Shown: positions 32,601 to 43,400 of the stretch, piece by piece
Layout of the letters: each line of letters starts with the position of its first letter
Position numbering within the stretch: position 1 is the stretch's first letter
IMG/VR virus record: IMGVR_UViG_3300005738_000002
Coordinates: 1 to 53,757 of that record
DNA length: 53,757 nt
Reading direction: 5' to 3' (one strand)
Source: a virus
Made by a program: the position numbers and the translations under genes
The notes under the pieces: model-generated
Database searches by the model: none
Told to the model about the DNA's origin: nothing
The model's input: the letters and a program-made list of their open reading frames with translations, nothing else

Positions 32601-33883
32601 ATATTAAATCTACCCGAGTTGGAGCTCCATCTAATAGAGATTGGAATACTAATACTCCTGTTAATTTAGGAGAATTCCTGAAGTATGGTTTAAATTTATT
32701 TGAAGTAATGACTGCTGGTGTTACCGGAACTTCTGGTAATGAACCAACAGATACCACCGGAAGTAATTTTAATAATGGTAGTGCTGTTCTTAGATTTGAT
32801 TCGTTAGCTGTAGCACCTTTAGATATTGATGAAGTAGAAGTTTTAAGAATTGGTGCATCCAATCCAATTGGACTCCAAATAAATGGAGAACTATCATTCA
32901 AAGACAATATTATTTCCACTTTAGTTAATGATTTAGAAATCAAACCAAATTCTGGTCAGAAAGTATTTGTTAATGCAGCAACTTCTTTAGTGATTCCAGT
33001 TGGCGATGGAAATTCTAGAGGTAATGCTGCTCAAGGTTCTATTAGATATAACACTCAAGATCAAACATTTGAAGGATATAACGGAGCGCAGTGGGGATCT
33101 CTTGGTGGAGTTAAAGATGTAGATGGTAATACTTATATTCTTCCAGAGACAGCACCTGGGGCGAATGAAAATATTCTTTACTTCTATAATAATAATGTTA
33201 ATACACTAAGAGTTACAGAAACTCAACTTGAGTTTCGTGAGATTGACACTATTACTTCTTTGCAGGTAGATGGTGCTTCTCTTGATACACTTAATATTAA
33301 TGCAAACTTAGTTACGTTTGAAAACCTGGGAACATCTATAGATAATACATCAACAGACAGAACTTTCTTCTTAAGTACAAAAGAAAATTTTGATTTTGGA
33401 TTATCTTCAGGTCTTACTACAGATACTTTATTAAGATTAAAAGATACTGGAGATATTTTCTTCAACCTTGGATTTGGAACTGGAGTTTATTCAGAATTAA
33501 AACTTCTAAATGAAGATTTAACTACTCTTGAGTTGTCTAAGTATAGATTACATACTAATCAATCCCAATTAGTAAAAAATGTACTCGATCAAGGTTTTAC
33601 GACACTATATAATCCAACAAACGAAGCTTCAGCAAAGGTTACAATAACAGCACATAATAAAACAAGTTCTGAAAAAGAATTTTTAGAATTTGCTGTTATT
33701 GATAATGGTACTGATATTCTATATACAGAATACAATAATATGAAAACTGGTGTAGAAATAATTTCTGTACTATTTGATTTTGATTCTAGTGGAGATGTTC
33801 GTGTGACATATACTTTAGATACAAATTTAAATAATAATAATGCAGTTGATGTAACCGTAGTCACACACGTAACCAAGAGGTAA
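29615..33883 (+). CDS. Virion structural protein with cupredoxin-like domain, 1422 aa
   Basis: It begins MPAINVAKTDTFEIQRNKIN, and the N-terminal ~110 residues look like a fibre attachment domain (DPSLGFYKAAQQEIGFV). Gly/Ser-rich GxGY-type modules follow (residues ~110-330). A cupredoxin-like domain runs from about residue 594 (LTLFEGNTYYFNQIDG, GVHPISLS) to about 746 (YYYCPNHGNVGGQFTID). It retains His, Cys and His but has Val where Met is usual. Inside that domain sits a 'STSSNVIAVSDATGIEVGM' module, a relative of one near residue 315. The C-terminal third repeats RFNTDTNQYEGYSA/RYNTQDQTFEGYNG, typical of fibre proteins. Likely a fibre or whisker component; no enzyme activity is implied. 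Confidence 0.7.
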   Translation: MPAINVAKTDTFEIQRNKINDIGVQIFNVTAGGSDLATGELKLGDGTKPLPSLAFTSDPSLGFYKAAQQEIGFVSAGKDIVNYRPDGIFSFQDLYIRKRTLLTDGLNIQAPGQNYDSASYTDISTTGGSGSNGSINLDVEAFGGVFTSVGSGYGSGQYSDIPLVSSGSGSGVIVTFGTVEPVFVLNNAGSGYDDEVYSSIPTTSSGSGTGLVVNITVESGSITEFEIDEIGTGHSGTDTFTISNSDLTYFDELGVEQTSGGSGIQFGISNDPTLIDSGNFDFLNKGTGHAVNDVLTTPVASTKTGDLPGIVSALTTTLSTGSTNIVVSSTAGILPGMILTQTAGDGAIASDTTVVSVVNGTTLQISLNPEVDGTATLDIGSESLNTLSFSDVSDIIPNSGISGGGYTGVVSSVNSEENTIEISPDVASGGATGVTFSISPPYGSGTGFQFTIDAVGVVTSVAVNNAGNGYAVGDVLTVNPLDLTQAIEYEVNTFDGQEITVASGINVSVGSVVNGYTPADSEAGTPASYGDDLEVIEITGGTPGNATSFIADGATTFEDGGQFGINSSGVFTVVGTPGNAFRYRINTGDGSGFQTTPTLTLFEGNTYYFNQIDGSFGVHPISLSQHSDGSRNVVTGITATLSTSSNVIAVSDATGIEVGMIASVTGGVGTIGIGDFVTDINGNNVTISGNPTGDGAADLEFTGAEYTENVVVGGSGPTITITASTPNPLYYYCPNHGNVGGQFTIDANNPKVFGSGLEILVSSVDIIDIIKSDIADGKFTSVSLVADTSTIGDSVFTNTISSPVANLTSVVASNINATAGANLNISSATANIVVTAGQLTLSGIVLDSSLNSITTTGEIKTTNQLNINDKLTIINNSINTTSLDDILLTPGLGRVAKVNTTTALTLPVGDTNARPTVGNVESGMVRFNTDTNQYEGYSASAASWSSLGGVRDLDGNTYILAEEFVGANDNTLYFVNDAVTTLKLDRNFLDFAATKNIKSTRVGAPSNRDWNTNTPVNLGEFLKYGLNLFEVMTAGVTGTSGNEPTDTTGSNFNNGSAVLRFDSLAVAPLDIDEVEVLRIGASNPIGLQINGELSFKDNIISTLVNDLEIKPNSGQKVFVNAATSLVIPVGDGNSRGNAAQGSIRYNTQDQTFEGYNGAQWGSLGGVKDVDGNTYILPETAPGANENILYFYNNNVNTLRVTETQLEFREIDTITSLQVDGASLDTLNINANLVTFENLGTSIDNTSTDRTFFLSTKENFDFGLSSGLTTDTLLRLKDTGDIFFNLGFGTGVYSELKLLNEDLTTLELSKYRLHTNQSQLVKNVLDQGFTTLYNPTNEASAKVTITAHNKTSSEKEFLEFAVIDNGTDILYTEYNNMKTGVEIISVLFDFDSSGDVRVTYTLDTNLNNNNAVDVTVVTHVTKR

Positions 33884-33885
33884 AA

Positions 33886-34395
33886 ATGGCAGTCAATTTA
33901 AAAAATTTAGATTCTTTAGGTGGGTTTTCAGTACAAAACACAACCGTTGTTAGTGACACTTTTGACGTAAAAAATGTCAATTCGTTAGAACTTAAAAATA
34001 GTTTTTATGGCGATAGTGCAATTTCGCATTACATTCTTAGAGGATTAAATACAAATATTTTATCTGTTGATGATACTGGTGGTCAACTTATTTTGCCATC
34101 AAATACTATTAATTTTATTGAATCAACTATTGTTGGTGTAAATGATACTGGAGCAAGTGTACTAGCACAAAAATTAGAAACTGCAGTTTCAGTGAATTCT
34201 GCTGGTGTTTTGGCAGAGATGGGCACAATGACAACTATTATTAAAGACACCATACCTATTACACAAACATGGACCATTAGTCCATTTACAGGAGGATCTG
34301 CAAATAGATTTAGTTATACTACCACAAGGGCAGGAACAACTATTACTATTAAGTGGATTGCATATACAAGAGTAGTCACTATCGACCATACATGA
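33886..34395 (+). CDS. Putative virion structural protein, 169 aa
   Basis: ATG 33886 follows AAGAGG (33874-33879) and starts MAVNLKNLDSLGGFSVQNTT. The chain is Ser/Thr/Val-rich beta structure with no recognised domain. It ends FSYTTTRAGTTITIKWIAY. It lies two bases after the previous gene and just before a late promoter. The N-terminal part (DTFDVKNVNSLELKN) resembles the fibre attachment start of the upstream protein (KTDTFEIQRNKIND), so the two may share a binding site on the tail. That resemblance is weak. Confidence 0.55.
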   Translation: MAVNLKNLDSLGGFSVQNTTVVSDTFDVKNVNSLELKNSFYGDSAISHYILRGLNTNILSVDDTGGQLILPSNTINFIESTIVGVNDTGASVLAQKLETAVSVNSAGVLAEMGTMTTIIKDTIPITQTWTISPFTGGSANRFSYTTTRAGTTITIKWIAYTRVVTIDHT

Positions 34396-34397
34396 TG

Positions 34398-34405
34398 CTA
34401 AATAG
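34398..34405 (+). promoter_or_regulatory. T4-type late promoter CTAAATAG
   Basis: CTAAATAG lies 37 bases before the ATG of the 3321-residue fibre gene. The following TAAATAGATAAGAGAA is similar to the sequence at the next late promoter (44406). Confidence 0.7.
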
Positions 34406-34441
34406 ATAAGAGAATAAAACCTACGGCAAGGCTGAGTAAAG

Positions 34442-37400
34442 ATGAGTTTTCAGTTTAATTCCGATAGAGAAACTATTAGAGCCTTAGCGCCGACTCTTAT
34501 CGGAGAACAAGAATTTTCTATTAGAGCTGGTACTGGATCTACAGAGAAAGAGATTCTACGAACTCTTCTGGATCCAGGTACTAATTTACCTCGTGTTGGT
34601 ATTAATAGAACTGGAAATAGACTTGACCGAATTAGTGTAGATGTTCCCGGATCAGGATACACTCTACAACCAACAGTTACTATTGCACCACCTCCAATTG
34701 GCGGCACACAAGCAATTGGTTCTGCTGTTATTGACGAAGGTTTCGTTACATCTATTTTAATTGATAATCCTGGCGCTGGATACACTTCTGCTCCTGCAGT
34801 TACAATTGCCGGAGGAAATGGTGCTGGTGCATCTGCTACCGCATTTCTAGATACTGTTGACTTTGAACTTGATATTAATGGCGCTATTAGAACTTCTACG
34901 TCTATCATTTCAGATACGGCAAGAATTCTAAACCTAGATATTGACAACTTTGTTACTCCTGATGCCAAATTTAGAGCACCAAGTTTAAAAACTTATCAAA
35001 ACAATAGTGGTATTCCCTGGGCATCAAATACTATTGTCCAAAAAGATGCTTATAGGTATAGAGGACCAAACGTTTATCAAGCATTGAATGCTGGTACAAC
35101 AGGATCTTCGCCACCATTATTTAAAGATGGAACTGAATTAAATGGTGACGTAAACTTTAAACATATTGGTTTCCGTGTTTCGGATTCTCTATCATTTGGT
35201 TATCAAGAAACAGGAGATTCTGGAGAGTTTCCTCGTTCTATCACTCCACTTCTTGGTGATAGATCTGATAAAATTGCTACTACAGAATACGTCCTCAACC
35301 TAGCAACCAATGACGTTGGTGGTCGTATCTACGTTTCTCAGCAGATTGGTAGTGACCTTAATGATGGTCGTTCTGCTGTTGCTCCTGTAAGAACAATCAA
35401 AAAGGCAGCACAACTTGCATGGTCAACTCCTGGTGTCAAAGAAACACTTATTGTTTCTGGTGGAGACTACGTAGAAGATAACCCAATCTCTCTACCACCC
35501 GATGCATCAGTTGTTGGTGATAACTTACGTCTGGTTATCATTCGTCCAGCAAATCCAAGAAAACACATTTTTAAATTTGGTGACAAGAACTATGTAATCG
35601 GTGTTACGTATAGAGACCAAATTGATTCCAGTGGTGATTCTATTGCAACGTGGGACTTTGCAATGGTCTTTGATGACAAGCAAAGGATTAATTATGATGC
35701 TTCAGTTAATGGAGATTTCGGAACCAGTTTCCCAATTGGTACTCAAATTTTTGGACCAGAAAAATTCCGTGCAACATTCCAAACAAACACTGGTCTATCA
35801 GCTCTAGTTGCAAACTTGCCGGTAAAAGGTGTTAACACTGGTGCAGAAGCTACACTTAATAGTGTATCTTTTACTACTTTAACAGGTCCTAGTGCATATA
35901 TTAATGGTAATGTAGAATTTTCTATTGATAGTGGTGCATTTACTCCTGGTGAAACGTTCTTATATGGCGGATCAGGAACAATTAAATGGGAACCTAATAC
36001 CGCATATACTGTAGGTCAAATATTATGGGTAGAAAGTAATGTTTATACAGTAGCAGTTGCTGGTACTTCTGGTGCTTCTTCTCCAATCCACACCACTGGA
36101 ACTGCGGTTAATGGAACTACAGAAGTTACATTCCTTAGAGATGCCTATGAATTTGTATCTACTGATATTAAATCAATTAGAGCTGAGGGTGAAGTAGTAT
36201 TTGAAGATACTGATCTAGACAATGCACTTCCTATTGTAAGAATTGATTTCTCTCAGCAAGGATCATTTAGTGGTGGATATCAAGATCCAGGAGTTACAGA
36301 AGATCTTGGTGGTATTGTATTCTATACTAATGCTCTTGTAGGTCGTCAAAATGTTCATGACTTTAAAGAAGGTCAAGAAATTACAATTTCTGGTCTTCCT
36401 ACATCAACACCAGATTTATCCTTCCTTAATGGAAAGCAAAGAATTTATAAAGTATTAGAAGATGCTGATGGTCGCTGTAGACGATTTGTTATTCCAAAGA
36501 AAACTACACTAACACTTACTGATAATTTTGATCCCGGATCGTTTGCAACAGTTGCTTCTGCTAGTAAATCTATTACTATCTCGCTGCTTAACTCTCCAAA
36601 CAGATTTCCAATGGCAAATCCTATTGCCAGAAGATATCAAGATGCATGTTTGCAAATCAGAAATAACGCCGACTTTATTGCTGATGAAGTAGTTGGTAAA
36701 ATTAACGACGAATTTAAAAAAGATTATTACTCTGTATATGATATTGGAGGTACTCCAAGTCAGCAATTTACACCAACAGATGTAACCTATGATCCTGCTA
36801 CAGGAAACTCAGTATTTACTGTCGCTAATCATGGATTAGCACTAGGTGATGGTGTATCAATTACAGATCAATCTATTGTGTTTACATGCACAATGGATGG
36901 AAATAAGACTGAACATGCATTACCTGATACGGATCAATATGCAAGTGGCAAGTCTTTACCTATTACCGCAACAACAACTAATACATTTACATTAAATGTT
37001 GGTGCTTCCGGTCCTGACGAGCAATTCACTCCAGTAGATGCTGCCTATAATCCAGCAACAGGTGATCTTGTTCTAACTATTGGATCACATAGTTTATCTG
37101 TTGGTGAAGGTATTGTTATCGATGATAATTCGTTGACATTCACCTGCACGATGGATAATAACGATTCTCAGAAATCGTATCCACGTCCTGGTATTGATCC
37201 ATTTGCTGGTAGGTCTATGCCTATTACAGCAACCACAGACACTACCATTACAATAAATGCTGGTGTTTCTGGTCCCAACAAATACTTCACTCCTAGTGCA
37301 GCAAATTATGATGCTGCGAATGGTGACTTGACATTCACAGTTGGTCAGCATGGTCTTGGTGTAGGACGTAATGTTGTTCTTGAGGACAATTCATTAACAT

Positions 37401-40400
37401 TCACATGCGATTCAGATAATAACGAAACGGAGCATACTTATCCACGAAATGGTGTTGATCCGTTTGCTGGCAAATCTATTGCTATTACTAGCGTCGGTTC
37501 TACTCAACATACAGTAGAAGATGCTCCATATGTAGCATCAAATGGTGTGGTAACAATTACCATTACCAATCATGGATTTATTAACGGAGACTACATTAAA
37601 CTTGATGACAATTCTCTTACATATACTTGTAATCTTGATGGTAATACTGTTACTAAGTCATATCCACGCGCTGGTTATGATTACCCATCAGGTCGCTGGT
37701 TAGAAATTTCTAATGCAACTACTGATACATTCCAAATTAATATTGGTCCTTCTTCTTATACTGGAGCACATACATTTGTTAGTGCGTCAGCTAGTGGATT
37801 AGAAAGACAAGACGGAACGTTCACAATTAATGTTGGTGCTTCTCCTGTTGGTCAGCAATATACTCATAATTTTGTATCAGCAACCGCTAATGCAATTAAG
37901 CACGAACCTCAGTCTAATCATACATTTGTTGGTGCATCATCAAACGCTGTTAAGCATCTTCCACAATCAGTACACACTTTTGTAAGGTCTAGTAGTAATT
38001 CTCTATCTGTTGGTGGTTCTGAATTTAAAATTTTCCTTGGTCCATCAAGATTTATTCATAGTTATGTAAGCGGTGGATCAGTTGTATACGCGGGACAGAC
38101 CTATACAGTTTCTAACTTTGTTTGGGACAATGTTATTACTGGAGAAGCAGTTGTAACACTTACAACTCCGGTTGGTGCTTTGTCTGAAGATGCAACAGTA
38201 AAAATTGCTGATTTGCTTCTAGAATGCACAATTGATGGTGTGGTTACCCAAAAGACCTATCCTAGTTTTAGCATCCCTGTAAGTGACGACAAGTGCCGTA
38301 GAGACGTTCGACACTTTATTAATGCAATTCTAAGGGATTTAGAATTTGGTAGCAATTATAATGTCATCGATGCTGCTCAAAAATATATTGATGCAACTAA
38401 TACAGAAATTGATTTTGTAAATAATGAAAGTATCCAAACTGTACGTGCTTTAGAGTATGCTAGAGAATTAATGATTTTCGCCATGAGAAAGTGGCGTACT
38501 GGAACTGGTTTATTATCAGATCCTATCTATACTCCAGTATACTCTTCTCTTACTAGATATTTTGATCCAACAGTTATCGATGATCTAGATCCTACAGAAG
38601 CTTGTGCTAATGTAAGATCTGCTATCGACACGTTATCATATCTTTTTGTTGATGTTCTTGCTAATAATACATCAGGAACTTATCTAGATGGTGTTTATCT
38701 CATTGCTAGAAATAGAGATCTTATTGCAGATGAAGCATACAAGAGAGCAATCATTCAATATCCTAGTCTTGGATTAAGCAATATTGATGAGCGCAAATGT
38801 CGTAGAGATATTAACTTAATTATTGGCGCTATAATTAGAGATCTCACTTTAGGCGGAAACTATGGCATTGTTGATGCGGCAGAACGTTACTTTACTGGAG
38901 CAGCATTAACTGGAATTCCGGCATCAGAACTGGCACCAACCAGATATGCATTTGAGCAAGCAAGGGATCTTTGCATTGCTGCAATGAGAAACTGGAAAGA
39001 TGCAGCAAGCAATCCAATCACACTTGCGAATTCTGACATTCCACAATTTACAGATTTAACAATTCTTGCTGATCCTGCAGGAGCTCCATTATGTGCAAAC
39101 GTAGAAGCTTCTATTACAACAGCATTCACTCTCCTTGATGATATTTTATCTGGAGTTATTTCACCTGGTGCTACAGCAAAAACCACAGGAACTTTATATG
39201 ATACTTCTACAATTATTAGTTATCCTGATAGTGTAATCTATGATTCCACTGGTTTAAAAATTACACCAAGATCAGATTTTGCTGATAACCCAATTATCGA
39301 GGCATCTCCATACACTCAGAACGCATCTGTTATCTCCTTCTTAGGTGGTGGCGGTGCTGAGGTTGATGGAGACAAGGTTAAGCAACCTAACTGCCCCTTC
39401 CCTGGTCTTGAGTTGGACGGAACAGCATCCTTCCCCAATCAGGGTAAGTCGATGGTTGCGGCGGCATTCACGATCGTCTCATTCGGTGGTACAGGTTACA
39501 TTATTAAAAATGATGGATATGTTCAGTTAGTTTCTGTATTCGTTATTTTCTGTGCCGATGGCGTTCTTGCAGAATCTGGTGGTTATTGTTCCATTACTAA
39601 CTCCGCTACAAACTTTGGTCAGTTTGCTCTAAGAGGAACTGGATTCCGTAAAGATCCATATAGTTTTGATATTGGTCAAATTACTAATGTATCTTCTACT
39701 CCAACAGGAAGAACAATCTTCACCGTAGGTGGACTTGGTAGAGAACCACTTGAGCATTATATTGCTAAAATTGATGGATTTGAAAATGTAAATCCTGACA
39801 TTGAATACTTTATTGATGAAGTTGATGGAGTAACAGTTGGACCTCCATTCTCCGCGCAATTGACGATGGAGTCTGGTTCTGGTGGCGGGGCAGAATTTAA
39901 AAATAGTAGTACTGGTAGTGTCGTTGCTGTTGGTGATTTAGTAGGCGAAACTATTAACTTCCACAGACCATCTATTGTCAACTCTTCTTCGCATACATGG
40001 GAATTTGCTGGTTCTGGTACTAACTATAATGCACTACCAGAGAACGGCGGAACTAAAGTTGAAGCATATGAGCAAGTTTCTGAAAACTATGGCAGAACAT
40101 ATGTTTCTGGTACTGACGAACTGGGTGACTTCAAGGTTGGTACTTTCGCTAGAATTGAAAACAGAACTGGTAACATTACTTTTACAGGTACAGTTACAAT
40201 CTCGGAAGTTGAGTTCCTTAAACTAAAAGGTGGTGACGTTGTTGTTACCGGTTTCGATGCATCTAATACATTAGGTGGCGCTAATACTACCGATTCCAAA
40301 CTACCTACACAGAAGGCAGTTAAGGATTATATTACTAACAACCTTGGTCCATATCTCAACAAACCATATTCCACAAACCCAGTTCCTAGAGCACTGGTAG

Positions 40401-43400
40401 AACTTACCGATTCTGGTAAAATCTCGGAAGATCAGATTCCACCTCTACGTCCTTTCCAAGTATTTACAGTTGCAAACCAAGCAGAAAGAGTTGCTATTGA
40501 AGGAGCACTTGCTGGTGATATTGCTATTCAGCAGGATACATCAACATCATTTATTCTAAACAATGATAATGATAGTTTGTTTATCTCATTCAATGTAGAT
40601 CCAACAATACAATTTACCATTGGTGATGTATTTACGGGCGATCTTTCTAACGGAAAAATTCAGGCAACTGAGTATAGAGAAGGTGTAGTTTATCAAATCA
40701 ATATTACTGATGGTGGTTCTGGATATGTAACTCCTCCTGTTGTTACTATTTCTGGAGGTAACCCACAAGCAGGTGCAGTTAGTGCAAGTGCTACTTGTAC
40801 AATTGCAAATGGAGTTGTTGTTCTTGTAGAAATCGAACTATTTAATAATTATATTGGTGGTAAAGGATATACTACTGCTCCTGTAGTTACTTTTGCTGCT
40901 CCTGCTGGTTCTGGAACACAAGCACAAGGTAATTCTTTAATTGAAAGTAGACTATACGGAGATATTGTTAACAACATTAAGATCGAAGATACTGACACTA
41001 TTGATAGTAGTGACGTTCCAGCAGAAGAAATTAACATTATAAGAGTTGTTAACACTTCTGCTAATGATACTAATAACTGGGTATCTCTATCCTCTAATCA
41101 AATTGCTGCTAATGACATTACATCAGGTGTCATTTCTACAGCAAGATTAGCATTTGCTTCAGATGCTGCAAACTCGTTTACATTCCTTAGAGGAGATCAA
41201 GCATATGCACCAGTTCTTCAATCTATTAAAGGTGCAGAGACTAGATATTTTGCTAAGTTAACTTCACAAGCAAGTAGTGGTAGTTCTCAACTTCTTTTTG
41301 CAACTAACTCTAATGTTCTTCTTGGACATGAAGTTGTAGCAAACATTAGCGGAATTCCAGCAAATACAAATATTACTGGAATTCTTACTGCATCTGGTAC
41401 AACTACAGTTAGTATTGATAACCCATTAACAGCAACAATTCCTGTCAATACAGTTATTGAATTTGAAAGAGGAGCATCACCGCTCACCTTTGAATCTACA
41501 CTTACACAGGGAGAATTTATTGATAACGTTGTTATTGCAAATGGTGGTTCAGGATTTACTGATGGTCAATTCTTTGATGTAGAACTAGATGGCGGAAGCG
41601 GAGTAAATTTAAGAGTCAACATCATTGTATCTGCTGGTTCTGTAACTGATTTAACTCTTACAAATTCTGGTTCTGGTTATACTTCTGACTTTACAGTTAC
41701 CGGAGCTCCTGCTGCAATTGGTAGCGGAACATCATTAGTATTACTTGCTAAAGTTAGTACAGTTAATAGACAATATGCAAACACTGCTATTGACATCGCG
41801 AGAGTTTCTAATCTAACAATTTCTGCAGACGAATATGGAACTATTGGTGTTAGTAGATTCTACAAAGATCAATTCTTCATTGGTGTTAATGGAAATGGTT
41901 CTATCAAACTTAAGACTGGAGCAGATAGTGGATTAGATGCTGACTTACTTGATGGAGCACAAGGTTCTTTCTATACAAGTGCAAGCAACCTATTTACCGG
42001 AACTGTTCCAACAGATAGACTTTCCGGCACATATAACATTAGTATTTCTGGTCAGTCTGGTAATACTATCCGACTAAATTCTTCTACATCTAACCCAACT
42101 TCAAATCCGACTCCAGATGCATTTAACGTTGGTGTTATTGCAGAGACTAGAAACAATGCAGCAGACACTCTATCTGATGGTGGTACAAGACATCTGACAT
42201 TATCCATCAGAAATGGTGGTTCTGGTTTTGATACTACATTCGGTGGTGTAAGACAACTTGCATTCACAGATAACGACAACATGTGGTTGCGTGGTTCTGG
42301 TTCTTCTCTAGCAACCTTTGGAACCTGGGCAAAAATCTGGTCATCGGAAAATGATGGTACGGGATCTGGTCTAGACGCAGACAGATTGGATAGTCGTCAA
42401 GGAGATTTTTATCAAAATGCTATTCACATGAATAGTGGTGTTTTCAGTGATGAAAGACTACCAGATCATCAAACTGCAAAGGATTTCCAAACTTCTATTC
42501 GTGTTCTTGATTGGAGTGGATTCCCAAGATATAAAATTCTTGTTAGAGATGAACTTTTAACAAGTAGTCCATTCTTAGCAGGACTAACAGTAAACTTGTA
42601 TGACGCACAAAGTCTTGCACAAGGTTCGCTTTCTATTACTAAGGTCCAACCTTATCAAGATATCAATGATGCCTTTAATAACTATACACTTATTACTGGA
42701 ACTTTAACAGCTGGTTCTTTTAGTACTGGTGCGATATCAATTGGTACTGCTTCTGTTAATTACTTATTCCAAGACTTCAGTATTTCTGATCTTGATGATA
42801 ATGTAGATGGTCTTCCTGACGGAACATTTGAAGTTGGTGGACTTAGTAGTGTTGGCGGAAATGCTCTTCTAAAATTAGGTAGAACAGATGGTTTCAATTC
42901 ATCCCCTTCAATCTACTTTAATTCTTCTCAATTAGCATCTACCAATTATAATTCAGCATTTATTGCTACGGGCGGAAATGCTACTGATGGTAGTGGCGCA
43001 CTTGAAATTAAAGTTAGTAGTCCAGATGCTCTTACATTATTAGGAAATAAAATTTGGAACGAAGGAAACGTTACATTTAATTCTACTAATGTTGTTTCCA
43101 CTGCTGTTATTCGTGATGCATCAGGTGACTTTGCTGCTGGAACAATTACAGCTTCTGTAACTGGTGCAGCATCCTTGAACGTACTCAAGGCGGGAGATAC
43201 CATGTCGGGGGCGCTGACTATTGGTGGTGTTTCAGCCTCTAATCAAGCACTTGAATCTTCTGGAAGAGCAGATTTCCTGAGTAATATTACAGTAGGCACT
43301 GATGTACAAGTAGGAACAAATACATTATTCGTAGATTCTACAAATGTCAACGTAAATATTGGCACAACTACTTCTGATTCTGCTGTAAAACTTCTGGTCG

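Noticed and set aside
29615-33883. The cupredoxin-like segment as a phage-encoded plastocyanin for photosynthesis.
   Set aside because: It is embedded in a 1422-residue structural protein without signal peptide, is interrupted by another module and lacks the Met ligand.
34450-34968. A 172-residue open frame on the - strand opposite the start of the fibre gene, and many similar - strand frames across 7500-45500.
   Set aside because: They lie inside strongly supported + strand genes, have Ser/Pro/Val-rich composition expected from reading Gly/Thr/Ser-rich genes backwards, and lack promoters or ribosome-binding sites.
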